Source of the DNA: Hyphomicrobiaceae bacterium
GTDB lineage: Bacteria; Pseudomonadota; Alphaproteobacteria; Rhizobiales; Hyphomicrobiaceae
Reading direction: 5' to 3'
DNA: 64,000 bases
Assembly (NCBI GenBank): GCA_023384095.1
Contig: JAHDXT010000001.1
Span: 248,001-312,000, forward strand
The translations under genes and the position numbers were made by a program. This document shows, piece after piece, positions 1 through 8,154 of this stretch. Every line of letters starts with the position of its first letter. The stretch's first letter is position 1. The notes under the pieces are model-generated. The model was given only the letters and a program-made list of their open reading frames with translations, was not told the origin of the DNA and searched no databases.

Positions 1-2
1 TT

Positions 3-143
3 CCTCACGAGCGGCTGAAGGTCTTGAACATCACGAACGCCAGGATATTCAACTACGCCTATGCCGTCTGCCTGACCGAGCGCCGCCGGCGGCCGCTGAT
101 CGACGGGTTCATGCGAGCGGCGGAGAAGCGGGCGCGCCCGTGA
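3..143 (+). CDS. C-terminal end of an unidentified protein (partial)
   Basis: An open frame enters from the left edge and stops with TGA at 141-143, giving the last 46 residues of a protein whose start lies outside the window. The tail is basic, with a run of four arginines near residue 30 of the fragment and the end KRARP. No family could be recognised from so short a piece. It converges on the glycosyltransferase operon whose last gene ends at 169. That an open frame with no stop reaches the edge is weak evidence in such GC-rich DNA, so this is a tentative call. Confidence 0.4.
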   Translation, partial: PHERLKVLNITNARIFNYAYAVCLTERRRRPLIDGFMRAAEKRARP

Positions 144-168
144 CGGGGGACTCGCGAAATCCGGGCCG

Positions 169-1347
169 TCAGTCCAGGTGCGCTCGGATCGCGTGCCGCT
201 GCCGGCGCTCGAGGGCGCTCGACAGGATCGCCGCCGTCCGCGCGGCGCCATCGAGGTCGAGGCTCACGGCGGGCTGGGGCAGCGCGAGCGCCCGGCCGAT
301 CGCCGCGGCCAGCACCTCGACGGAGAGATCCTGCTCGGCCAACGCTATCCCGAGACCGCGCTCCTCGATGAGCGCCGCGCGCCGGGACTGCTCGGTCTCT
401 CCGCCGTCGGCGAATGGGACGAGCACGGCCCTGCACCTGGCGACGAGGACGTCGGCCACCGTGTTGTAGCCGGCCTGCGAGATGGAGAGCCGGGCGCCGG
501 CGAGGGCCGCGGCGAGGTCGGGCACGAAGCGCTCGACCGCGACACCCTTGCTTTCGCCATCCGCTCTCAATCTATCCAGGTCCGCCGCGTCCGCATTTGG
601 CCCGGCGAGCACCAGCCATCTGGCAGAGGCGAGCGACGTGGCGGGCTTGGCGGCGACGGCAGCGGCCAGCAGCTTGCTCCCGACGGCGCCGCCGCCGGCC
701 GATACGACGACGTCCGCGGCGGCAGCGCTCCGGCGGCCTGTCTCCGGCGGATGTGGGGCCACGATCCCGGAATAGGAGATCATTGACGCGATCTCGTCCG
801 CCAACGGGAACGTCGCGCCGAGTGTCACGAGCCGCGGGTCGCCATGCACCACCACGAGGTCGAACCAGGCCCGCAGCACCTCGACGGTCTCTCGCGCGCG
901 GCCCGGTGTTGCGTTTTCCTGCAGGATGTCCCGGATGGAGGCGGCGATGCGCGGCCGGGGAGCCTGGCCATGGGCGGCCTCCAGCAGCGGCATCAGCTCG
1001 AAGCGCATTTGCCGGCGGCCGAACGGGAATGCCTCGATCAGGACGATGTCCGGGCGGCTTTGCGACAAGACCGCGAGCAGCTCGGCCGCACGCTGCGCCT
1101 TGATCCGGCCATCGGCGGGCTCGCCCGCAGCTGTGACGAGCGTGCCGAACCCGTCGGGGCCGGCCTTCAGCGGCAGAAGCTGAATAACGTTGAAACCGGC
1201 GACGTCGAGACCGGCGACAGGCACCCCGCCCAGCACCAGATCGACCGCGAACCCCGCTTCGTGCAGGCCGCGGGCCACCCGCAGGGCGCGGAAGACATGG
1301 CCGACACCCAACAGGTGCTGCACGTAGAACAGGACGCGCCGGGTCAC
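169..1347 (-). CDS. glycosyltransferase of the COG4671 (MurG-like, GT-B) type
   Basis: Predicted 392-residue cytosolic glycosyltransferase. The N-terminus VLFYVQHLLGVGHVFRAL is the nucleotide-sugar GT-B start with a GxGH-type loop, and near residue 300 it has SQAGYNT followed by a PFADGGETEQ segment, the donor-binding region of MurG-like and COG4671 proteins. It is a distant paralogue of the protein at 2632-3840, which has GGYNT and a matching EQ motif. It is the third gene of a minus-strand operon; its ATG overlaps the stop of the upstream gene by 4 bases (ATGA), which implies translational coupling. Acceptor and product cannot be told. No polymerase or flippase is near, so it may decorate a secreted glycan or lipid. 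Confidence 0.85.
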   Translation of the reverse strand: MTRRVLFYVQHLLGVGHVFRALRVARGLHEAGFAVDLVLGGVPVAGLDVAGFNVIQLLPLKAGPDGFGTLVTAAGEPADGRIKAQRAAELLAVLSQSRPDIVLIEAFPFGRRQMRFELMPLLEAAHGQAPRPRIAASIRDILQENATPGRARETVEVLRAWFDLVVVHGDPRLVTLGATFPLADEIASMISYSGIVAPHPPETGRRSAAAADVVVSAGGGAVGSKLLAAAVAAKPATSLASARWLVLAGPNADAADLDRLRADGESKGVAVERFVPDLAAALAGARLSISQAGYNTVADVLVARCRAVLVPFADGGETEQSRRAALIEERGLGIALAEQDLSVEVLAAAIGRALALPQPAVSLDLDGAARTAAILSSALERRQRHAIRAHLD

Positions 1348-2618
1348 TGAGCTGGTTCCAGTGCGAGGCTGCCGCCGTCGGCCCCCAGCGAGGCATCGAG
1401 GAGCGCAACGAGCTCGTCCAGCCCGGGCCGCATGTCGAACTTCGCCCGCACATGCCGCTCTCCAGCGGCCGCCAGCCTCTCCCGCAGGCCGGGGTCGCGA
1501 ATGAGCGCGGCGAGGCCGTCGGCGAGCGCCCCGCTGTCACCCGGCGGCGCCAGCAGCCCGGTCTCCCCGTCGCGGATCAGCTCCGGCACGCCGCCGGCCA
1601 ACGTGGACAGGCAGGCCAGCCGCTGGCTCTGCGCCTCCATCAGCACATTCGGCAGCCCGTCGCGGTCGCCGTTGCCGGCCGTGCGGCAGGGCAACACGAA
1701 GACGTCGGCGGAGCGGTAAGCCTCGAGCACGGTCGACTGCGCCTGCGCGCCCCGCCACGCGATGCGATGGCCGATGCCGAGCGCCCCTGCTCTCTTCGCG
1801 AGCGCCTTCAGCAGCTCCCCTCCGCCGATGTGGGTCAGGGTCCAATGGAGGTCCGCGGGCAGCCGCGCCAGGGCTTCGAGCAGGACGTCGAACCCCTTTT
1901 TCTCGACCGCGCGCCCGACCGTGAGCAGCCGCACGGGATCGGACGGATCGCTGCCGTCCCTGCGCGAGCGCTCTTCTCCGCTGGCGGCAAAGCTGGCGAG
2001 ATCGAGCCCGTGATAGACGAGCCGGACATGGCCCAGGGTGGGTGCGAGGCTGGCAAGCCGCTGGAGTCCCGCACGCGTGCAGGTCACGACCCAGCGAGCG
2101 GAAGCGAGGTTGCCGCGCAGCTCCCAGTCGGGCGAGGTCCAGATGTCCTTGGCATGCGCCGAGCAGCTCCACGACAGGCCGGTGATCAGGCTCGTGTAGC
2201 GGGTCACGGCCGAAGGCGTATGGATGAAGTGCGCATGCAGCCAGCGCGCCTCGGCCGGCATTTCCGCCGCCAGCACCGCCGCCTGACCGAAGCGGCGGAA
2301 CCGGTTGGGGCTGGGATCGCGGGCGAGATCGCCGAGCCAGGTGGTAAAAGCGCGCCTGAAGCCCGGCCGCCGGGCCGACCGAATAAGCCCCCGCAATACC
2401 CGGAGAGGGGCGTGATAAAGGTACTCCGGAAGGTAGAGCACGGGCGCGCGGATCTGCTTGTGCACGGGGTGGATTGCAGGGTCCGTCGGCTGGCGCATGG
2501 AAGCGATGCAGAGCCTCAACCCGGCCTGCTGCAGCCCAAGCAGCTCCTGGGCGATGAACGTCTCCGACAGGCGCGGATAGCCCTTCACGACGACGACGAT
2601 CAACCCGGGGCCGGTCAC
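1344..2618 (-). CDS. glycosyltransferase family 4 (GT-B)
   Basis: A 424-residue retaining glycosyltransferase of the GT4/WcaL-like colanic-acid type. The N-terminus carries SETFIAQELLGL, typical of the WcaL and AmsK branch. The C-terminal half has VEKKGFDVLLEAL (about residue 230) and the donor-binding block DGLPNVLMEAQ leading to GGVPELIRDGETGLL, which supplies the E-x7-E motif of the family. Middle gene of a three-gene operon: it starts 13 bases after the upstream stop and overlaps the next gene by 4 bases. Family assignment is firm; sugar donor and acceptor are unknown. Confidence 0.9.
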   Translation of the reverse strand: MTGPGLIVVVVKGYPRLSETFIAQELLGLQQAGLRLCIASMRQPTDPAIHPVHKQIRAPVLYLPEYLYHAPLRVLRGLIRSARRPGFRRAFTTWLGDLARDPSPNRFRRFGQAAVLAAEMPAEARWLHAHFIHTPSAVTRYTSLITGLSWSCSAHAKDIWTSPDWELRGNLASARWVVTCTRAGLQRLASLAPTLGHVRLVYHGLDLASFAASGEERSRRDGSDPSDPVRLLTVGRAVEKKGFDVLLEALARLPADLHWTLTHIGGGELLKALAKRAGALGIGHRIAWRGAQAQSTVLEAYRSADVFVLPCRTAGNGDRDGLPNVLMEAQSQRLACLSTLAGGVPELIRDGETGLLAPPGDSGALADGLAALIRDPGLRERLAAAGERHVRAKFDMRPGLDELVALLDASLGADGGSLALEPAQ

Positions 2619-2631
2619 GAGGCGCGCTCCG

Positions 2632-3840
2632 TCACAAGCGCGCGAAGGCCGGCAGCGGCCGGACCACGTCGTCGATGAAAACCCCGACCATCTCGCCGAT
2701 CGCCTGCAGCCCGTCGAGATCGACGCTCGCGCCCTGCGCCGAGGGCAGCGGACGCCCTGGCAGCCGGCGCAGCGCCCGCGCCATCACGCTCGGGTCCCCC
2801 GCGGCGCTGGAGTCCAGCATATCGACGATCCCGAGCTCGGCCGCCCGGGCCGCCCGGATGTGCTGCTCGCGGCGCGGCCGGCTGCGCGGCACCAGCAGCG
2901 CCCGCTTGTCGAACGACAGGATCTCGCAGAACGTGTTGTAGCCGCCCATGCTCACGATGGCGCTGGCACGCAGCATGATCACCTCGATCTGGCTCTCGAA
3001 GTCGAGCACCGTGATGCTCGCGAGCCGGCGCGCCCGCTCGCGGATTTCCTCCCGCTCCTCCGCCACCATGAACGGGCCCAGGATCATGACGAGGGGAAAG
3101 TCGAGGGTCCGGTCGAATTCGCGGGCGGCGAGCACCTGCCGCATCAGCGGTCCGCCGTCGCCGCCGCCGCCGGCGGTCACGAGGATATAGTCGTCCGGCA
3201 GGTCGAGGGATCTCATGTTGTGAGTGCGGGGTGCGCTGCGCCTCAGGTGGCCGGTGAACGTCATACGCGCGCGCACGGACCCCGGCACGTCGATGCCGGT
3301 GAGCGGGTCCCAGAACCCCTTGCTGCCGTAGACCCAGACCGCGTCATAGAACGCCTCGATCTTGCGCCCGACGTCGTTGCGCTGCCATTCGGCGCGAACC
3401 TGCTCGGGTGAATCGAGCACCTCGCGCAGGCCGAGCACGAGGGTGGAGCCGCGCGCCTTCAGCATGTTCAGCGTCTGCTCGAGCTCGCCCCTCAAGCCCA
3501 GCGGCTCCTTGTCGACGATGAAGACGTTGGGACGGTAGATCTCTGCCGCCTGCTGGATGATGGCGCGGCGCATCTCCAGCGTCTCGCCGAGGTCGATGTG
3601 TTGCGACAGCGAGGTGTACTCACCGTTGTAGAGCTTGATAACGCTCGGAATCTTTATGAAGTCCACCCGCGCCCGGAAATCGAATGCGCCGGCGATCGAC
3701 GAGCCCGAGACGATCAGCACCTGCAGGCGTTTGAACCGCTCCACGAGCGCATGCGCGATCTCGCGGCAGCGGCGGAGGTGGCCGAGCCCGAACGTGTCGT
3801 GGCTGTACAGGAGCACGCGCGCATGGTCGTGTCGTCGCAT
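2632..3840 (-). CDS. glycosyltransferase of the COG4671 type
   Basis: A 402-residue predicted glycosyltransferase and first gene of the minus-strand operon 3840-169. The N-terminus VLLYSHDTFGLGHLRRCREIA is the COG4671 signature. A conserved VDKEPLGLRGEL segment follows, and the C-terminal GT-B donor site shows SMGGYNTFCEIL and a PRRRxEQ-like stretch (VPRSRPRREQ). No signal peptide or membrane segment is seen, so it acts in the cytosol or at the inner membrane. The two COG4671 proteins flanking a GT4 enzyme probably build one short glycan in sequence. The promoter must lie in 3841-4012. Confidence 0.88.
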   Translation of the reverse strand: MRRHDHARVLLYSHDTFGLGHLRRCREIAHALVERFKRLQVLIVSGSSIAGAFDFRARVDFIKIPSVIKLYNGEYTSLSQHIDLGETLEMRRAIIQQAAEIYRPNVFIVDKEPLGLRGELEQTLNMLKARGSTLVLGLREVLDSPEQVRAEWQRNDVGRKIEAFYDAVWVYGSKGFWDPLTGIDVPGSVRARMTFTGHLRRSAPRTHNMRSLDLPDDYILVTAGGGGDGGPLMRQVLAAREFDRTLDFPLVMILGPFMVAEEREEIRERARRLASITVLDFESQIEVIMLRASAIVSMGGYNTFCEILSFDKRALLVPRSRPRREQHIRAARAAELGIVDMLDSSAAGDPSVMARALRRLPGRPLPSAQGASVDLDGLQAIGEMVGVFIDDVVRPLPAFARL

Positions 3841-4012
3841 GGATTGGCCGTAAGCAACCTGCCTTCAAGACCGATCACCAGCCTTGGGAGCTGACGGAGC
3901 GATCGGCGCTTCCGGGCCGATTGGGTTGCCCCCTACTGTTGTCGCACTGAGATATTCAGGCTCGACTTCAGCATCCGTCGTCAACAAAAAAACGTCGTCT
4001 GCTGCATAATAA
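3841..4012 (-). promoter_or_regulatory. intergenic region, probable promoter of the glycosyltransferase operon
   Basis: A 172-base gap that is clearly lower in GC than its surroundings. It separates the end of the ABC importer operon (4013) from the first glycosyltransferase (3840), both on the minus strand. It contains an A7 run near 3985 flanked by two direct copies of CGTCGTC. No clean hairpin terminator or unambiguous -35/-10 pair could be picked out by eye; the promoter call rests on position and base composition only. Confidence 0.3.
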
Positions 4013-5191
4013 TCACTTGTAGGGGTCGGCGGCGTCGCGCAAGCCGTCTCCCAGGAAATTGAAGGCAAGGACGACGAGGATCACCGGAATCGCGGGCAGC
4101 AGCAGCCACGGATAGAGCGCGACGATGTTGATGTTCTGGGCCTCGGTCAGCAGCACGCCCCAGCTCGTGACCGGGGGGCGCAGCCCCAGCCCCAGGAAGC
4201 TGAGCGCCGTCTCGCCGAGGATCATGCTCGGAATTGCAAGAGTTGCGCTGGCGATCAGATGGCTCATGAAGCCGGGCACGAGATGGCGCCCGACGATCCG
4301 CGGCGCGTTGGCGCCCATGAGCTGCGCCGCCAGCACATAGTCCTCCTCGCGCAGCGACAGCAGCTTGGAGCGCACGGCGCGAGCGAGGCCCGTCCAGTCG
4401 ATGAGGCCGAGGATCACCGTGATGGCGAAATAGACGATCATCGGGCTCCAGGTCACCGGCATGATGGCCGCCAGGGCGAGCCAGAGCGGGATCGAGGGCA
4501 GCGACTGCAGGACCTCGATGATGCGCTGGATGACGAGATCCACGAAGCCGCCGTAATAGCCGGCGAGCCCGCCGAACACGAGGCCGAGCACGAAGCTGAT
4601 CGCGACGCCGAGGATGCCGATCGTCAGCGAGATGCGCGCACCGTAGATGATCCGCGACAGCACGTCCCGGCCGAGCCGGTCGGTGCCGAGGAGGAACAGC
4701 GTCCCGTCCTTCGCGGGGCAGAACAGGTGGACGTCGCTCTCGACGAGGCCCCAGAACGTGTAGCCGTCGCCCCGGCAGAAAAAGCGGATCGGATGCACCG
4801 CCGCGGGATCGGGCGAGTACTCCCGCTTCAGGTTGCTCATGTTGAGCGTATAGGTCTGCCCATATACGAACGGACCCACGAAGCGGCCCTCGTGAAACAG
4901 GTGAATGGCCTGCGGCGGCGCGTAGATGTGGTCGATGTGCCGGGTCTGGTAGTTGTAGGGCGCCAGGAGCTCGCTGACGAGTATGCTGGCGTAGAGCACC
5001 GCGAGGAACAGGCCGGAGGCGACGGCGAGCCGATGGCGCTTGAACTTCCACCACATCAGCCGCCACTGCGACGCGAGGTAGACGCGCTCCTGCGCCGGCG
5101 ACAGCCGCTCGATCGAGCGCGGGTCGAACGGCCTGTCCGAGACGTAGTGCGGCAGCGGCGCACCGGGCGGAGGCAGGGGCGGGGCCGTCAT
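4013..5191 (-). CDS. peptide/opine ABC transporter permease (DppC/OppC type)
   Basis: Inner-membrane permease of 392 residues, second of the pair. After a cytosolic N-terminus of about 55 residues and TM1 comes a long hydrophilic stretch (about residues 80-165) facing the periplasm. The BPD_transp_1 domain then starts at LLGTDRLGRDVLSRIIYGAR, the hallmark of OppC/DppC proteins. The C-terminus FNFLGDGLRDAADPYK is also typical. At 392 residues it is longer than the usual 280-310 because of the periplasmic insert, as in YejE-like members. The start ATG at 5191 overlaps the upstream stop by 4 bases. Last gene of the importer operon. Substrate is not predictable beyond peptide, opine or nickel-type. 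Confidence 0.92.
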   Translation of the reverse strand: MTAPPLPPPGAPLPHYVSDRPFDPRSIERLSPAQERVYLASQWRLMWWKFKRHRLAVASGLFLAVLYASILVSELLAPYNYQTRHIDHIYAPPQAIHLFHEGRFVGPFVYGQTYTLNMSNLKREYSPDPAAVHPIRFFCRGDGYTFWGLVESDVHLFCPAKDGTLFLLGTDRLGRDVLSRIIYGARISLTIGILGVAISFVLGLVFGGLAGYYGGFVDLVIQRIIEVLQSLPSIPLWLALAAIMPVTWSPMIVYFAITVILGLIDWTGLARAVRSKLLSLREEDYVLAAQLMGANAPRIVGRHLVPGFMSHLIASATLAIPSMILGETALSFLGLGLRPPVTSWGVLLTEAQNINIVALYPWLLLPAIPVILVVLAFNFLGDGLRDAADPYK

Positions 5192-6186
5192 CGGGTGCTC
5201 TTGCCTTGAAGCCGGATGCGCGGGTCGAGGAACGCCAGCGCAATGTCGGAGATCAGCACCCCGATGACCGTCAGCAGCGCCAGGAACATCAGGAACGAGC
5301 CCGCCAGGTACATGTCCTGGCTCTGCAGCGCCTGGATGAGAAGCGGCCCGGTGGTCTCGAGCGACAGCACGATGGCGACGATCTCCGCGCCCGACACGAT
5401 CTCGGGCAGGATGCCGCCTATCCCGCCGACGAAGAAGTTGAGCGAGGAGCGGAGCGGGTACTTCACCAGCGCCTTGAACGGGTGCAGCCCCTTGGCCTTT
5501 GCCGTGATCGCGTACTGCTTCTGCAGCTCGTCGAGCAGGTTCGCCCGGATCTTGCGGATCATGCTCGCCGTGCCGGCCAGCCCTATGACGATCACCGGGA
5601 TCCACATGTGGGCGAGGATCGAGCCGAGCTTCGCCCAGCTCATCGGCTGGCCCATGAACTCCGGCGCCATCAGGTGGCCGATGGAGGTGCCGAACCAGAC
5701 GTTGGCCAGATACATCAGCACCAGGGCCAGCAGGAAGTTCGGTATGGCGATGCCGAGCAGGCCGAGGAAGGTCAGCCCGTAGTCGCCCCAGCTATACTGG
5801 TGGGTCGCCGAATAGATGCCGATCGGGAACGCGATCAGCCAGGTCAGCACGATGGTGGCGAACGAGACAAGCACGGTCAGCATGATGCGGCTGCCGACGA
5901 GGTCGGCGACCGGCATCTGATACTCGAACGAGTAGCCGAGATCCCCCTGCACCAGGCCGGCGAGCCAGATGAAATAGCGCTCGACCGGGTGCTTGTCGAA
6001 GCCGTACTCCTGCTTCAGGAACTCGATCTTGGCCTTGTCGACGCCCTCGCCCTGGGCCTGCAGCTCGGCCATGTAGCTTTCGAAGTAGTCGCCGGGCGGC
6101 AACTCCATGATCGTGAACACGAGCGCGCTGGTGAGCAGCAGCGTCGGGATCATCATCAGGATGCGTCGGACAATATACAGCAGCAT
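5188..6186 (-). CDS. peptide/opine ABC transporter permease (DppB/OppB type)
   Basis: Inner-membrane permease of 332 residues. The start MLLYIVRRILMMIPTLLL is the standard OppB-type first helix, followed by a periplasmic region and the BPD_transp_1 domain. The coupling (EAA) loop is AKAKGLHPFKALVKYPLRSS, and the end FLDPRIRLQGKS matches the family. It sits between the binding protein gene (12-base gap) and the second permease (4-base overlap), so the two permeases form the heterodimeric channel of one importer. Confidence 0.93.
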   Translation of the reverse strand: MLLYIVRRILMMIPTLLLTSALVFTIMELPPGDYFESYMAELQAQGEGVDKAKIEFLKQEYGFDKHPVERYFIWLAGLVQGDLGYSFEYQMPVADLVGSRIMLTVLVSFATIVLTWLIAFPIGIYSATHQYSWGDYGLTFLGLLGIAIPNFLLALVLMYLANVWFGTSIGHLMAPEFMGQPMSWAKLGSILAHMWIPVIVIGLAGTASMIRKIRANLLDELQKQYAITAKAKGLHPFKALVKYPLRSSLNFFVGGIGGILPEIVSGAEIVAIVLSLETTGPLLIQALQSQDMYLAGSFLMFLALLTVIGVLISDIALAFLDPRIRLQGKSTR

Positions 6187-6198
6187 GGGCCGGACCGG

Positions 6199-8154
6199 CT
6201 ATTGCGTGACGTCGCGGAACCAGAACGTATCCGGCATGTAGCGACCGAAGTAGCCGCCCGGATCGAACGTCCAGGTCCCCTCGTCGGGCACGTTGACGAG
6301 GTGGTTTGCCACGACCACCGGCTGGCGCGTGCCGTTGACCGTTCCGATCGTGAACACCTGGTCGGCGTGAATCCTCAGCATCTCGTGCCAGACGGCCGCC
6401 CGCTCGGCGGTGGAGCTCGATACGCGCCACCTCTCGTGTAGCTCCAGCAGCCGACTGGCCTCCGGCAGCCCCGGCGGCTCTCCGACCGCGCCGCTCTCCT
6501 CGAAATGCTGCCCCCACTTCGGCCATTGGAGTTGCGCCTGCGATGTAGGCGCAAGCTCGCGCGGGCTCATGTCCGGCGTCGCCACCCCGTTGTCCAGCCC
6601 GTTCCAGACCGACATCAGCGTGCTGCCGGCGTAGATGCGCTTGCGGAACAGGTCCCGCTGCGTCGGCCGCGCATAGATCTTGATGCCGATCTTAAGCCAG
6701 GTATCGCGAACGAGCGACAGAACGTCGGATTCCTCGGTGCTCTCGCCGGCGGTCTCGACGATGAGCTCGGCCCGGCGCCCGTCGGGCAGCAGGCGTATGC
6801 CGTCGCCGTCGCGCCGGCCCAATCCGGCCTCGTCGAGCAGCCGGTTGGCGAGCTTCAGGTCGAAGCGCGTCCACGGCGTGCTGTATTCGGGCCTGTAGAG
6901 AGGGCTCTTCGGCAGCACGGTGTTGGCGCTCTCGCGCGCCAGGCCGTAGAAGATGGCCTGGTTGATCTCGCGGCGGTCGATGGCCAGCGAAAGCGCCCGA
7001 CGCACGCGAACGTCCCACCAGAGGCTGCGCCAGACCGGATCCTCCGCGTTGAGGTTCGGCAGCAGCGCGATGCGCGAGCCTTCGCCGCGTTCCCACAGCT
7101 TCACCTTCAGCTTGCCGCGCGCCTCCGCCTCCTTGAGGAAGGTATAGTTGTCGAATCGGATGTAGCGCGCCTGCAGGTCCGTCTCTCCGCTCCCGGCCTG
7201 CGCGGCAACCAGTGCGCTCGAACCGATCGAGACGATCACCGCATCGGCATAGGGGAGCTGCCGGCCCTGCGCGTCGACACGGTGAAAATAGGGGTTGCGC
7301 TCGAAAATGAAGCGGCTGCTCGGCGGCGCGGTGCTGTTGCACCAGGGGTCGAGGCACGGCAGCTCGGAGTTCTCCGGGCGATACATGCGCGCCTTGCGCT
7401 CGTGCAGCGGCACCCAGCCCCTGACACGCGCCGACTTGACTTCCTCCCGGAGGTCCTCAGCCCTCGCGTACCTTGCATGGAACTGCTTGAGGTAATGGCT
7501 CGGAGCATAGACGTAGAGCGGCCGGGCGCCGGCAAGCGCCGGCACGAAGGCCGGGTTCGGCGCGTCCCAGGTGTAGCGCACCGTCAGCGCGTCCAGGATC
7601 TCGAACCGCGGCGGCCGACCGTCGACCAGCATCTCGATCGGCGGGCCGGTCGGCGACAGCTCGCCGTTGCCGGCCATGTCCTCCCAGAAATAGCGGAAAT
7701 CCTCCGCGGTGAACGGGTGCCCGTCCGACCAGCGGTGGCCGGCCCTGATCCTGAGCGTGAAAACGCGGCCCTCGCTGATCTCCAGGCCCTCGAGGATGTC
7801 GGGCGTCAGGTTCAGATCCTCGTCATATCCGACCAGCCGGGCATAGCTGTAGACGACGACCATGCGGAGGTCCTTCTGGTCCGCCATCAGCATCCGGATC
7901 TGACCGCCGTGCCGGCCCGGCTCGCGCCCCATGCCCGCCAGATCGACGATGCGCGGGTTGCTGGGGACGCGCGAGGCGACGGGCGGCAGGTTGCCCGCTT
8001 TGACCGCCTCCTCGAGCTCGGGCGTCTCGATCAGCTCGCGGGCCGGCGCCGGAACGCTCGCGAAGAAGGCGAGCGCCGCCAGCAGACCCGCCGCCGCGCC
8101 TCTCCTGCGGCGGCTGACGCGGCCCTTCGCTCTCGCTCGTGTTCCAGCGGTCAT
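6199..8154 (-). CDS. periplasmic substrate-binding protein, SBP_bac_5 family
   Basis: A 651-residue binding protein for the importer. The start ATG at 8154 overlaps the ATPase stop by 4 bases, and the first 38 residues form a signal peptide: an Arg-rich n-region, the hydrophobic core AAAGLLAALAFFA, and cleavage after PAPA. The mature part has the family-5 features YSYARLVGYDEDLNLTPDI, the RAGHRWSDGHPFTAEDF motif and RRALSLAIDRREINQ. It is longer than the common 500-540 residues, in the range of YejA/oligopeptide or opine-binding variants. Encoding it between the ATPase and permeases fits one transport operon. Confidence 0.93.
   Translation of the reverse strand: MTAGTRARAKGRVSRRRRGAAAGLLAALAFFASVPAPARELIETPELEEAVKAGNLPPVASRVPSNPRIVDLAGMGREPGRHGGQIRMLMADQKDLRMVVVYSYARLVGYDEDLNLTPDILEGLEISEGRVFTLRIRAGHRWSDGHPFTAEDFRYFWEDMAGNGELSPTGPPIEMLVDGRPPRFEILDALTVRYTWDAPNPAFVPALAGARPLYVYAPSHYLKQFHARYARAEDLREEVKSARVRGWVPLHERKARMYRPENSELPCLDPWCNSTAPPSSRFIFERNPYFHRVDAQGRQLPYADAVIVSIGSSALVAAQAGSGETDLQARYIRFDNYTFLKEAEARGKLKVKLWERGEGSRIALLPNLNAEDPVWRSLWWDVRVRRALSLAIDRREINQAIFYGLARESANTVLPKSPLYRPEYSTPWTRFDLKLANRLLDEAGLGRRDGDGIRLLPDGRRAELIVETAGESTEESDVLSLVRDTWLKIGIKIYARPTQRDLFRKRIYAGSTLMSVWNGLDNGVATPDMSPRELAPTSQAQLQWPKWGQHFEESGAVGEPPGLPEASRLLELHERWRVSSSTAERAAVWHEMLRIHADQVFTIGTVNGTRQPVVVANHLVNVPDEGTWTFDPGGYFGRYMPDTFWFRDVTQ

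Noticed and set aside
3865..4068. 67-codon minus-strand frame in the 3841-4012 gap
   Set aside because: No ribosome site and it overlaps the end of the permease gene; protein sequence unremarkable.
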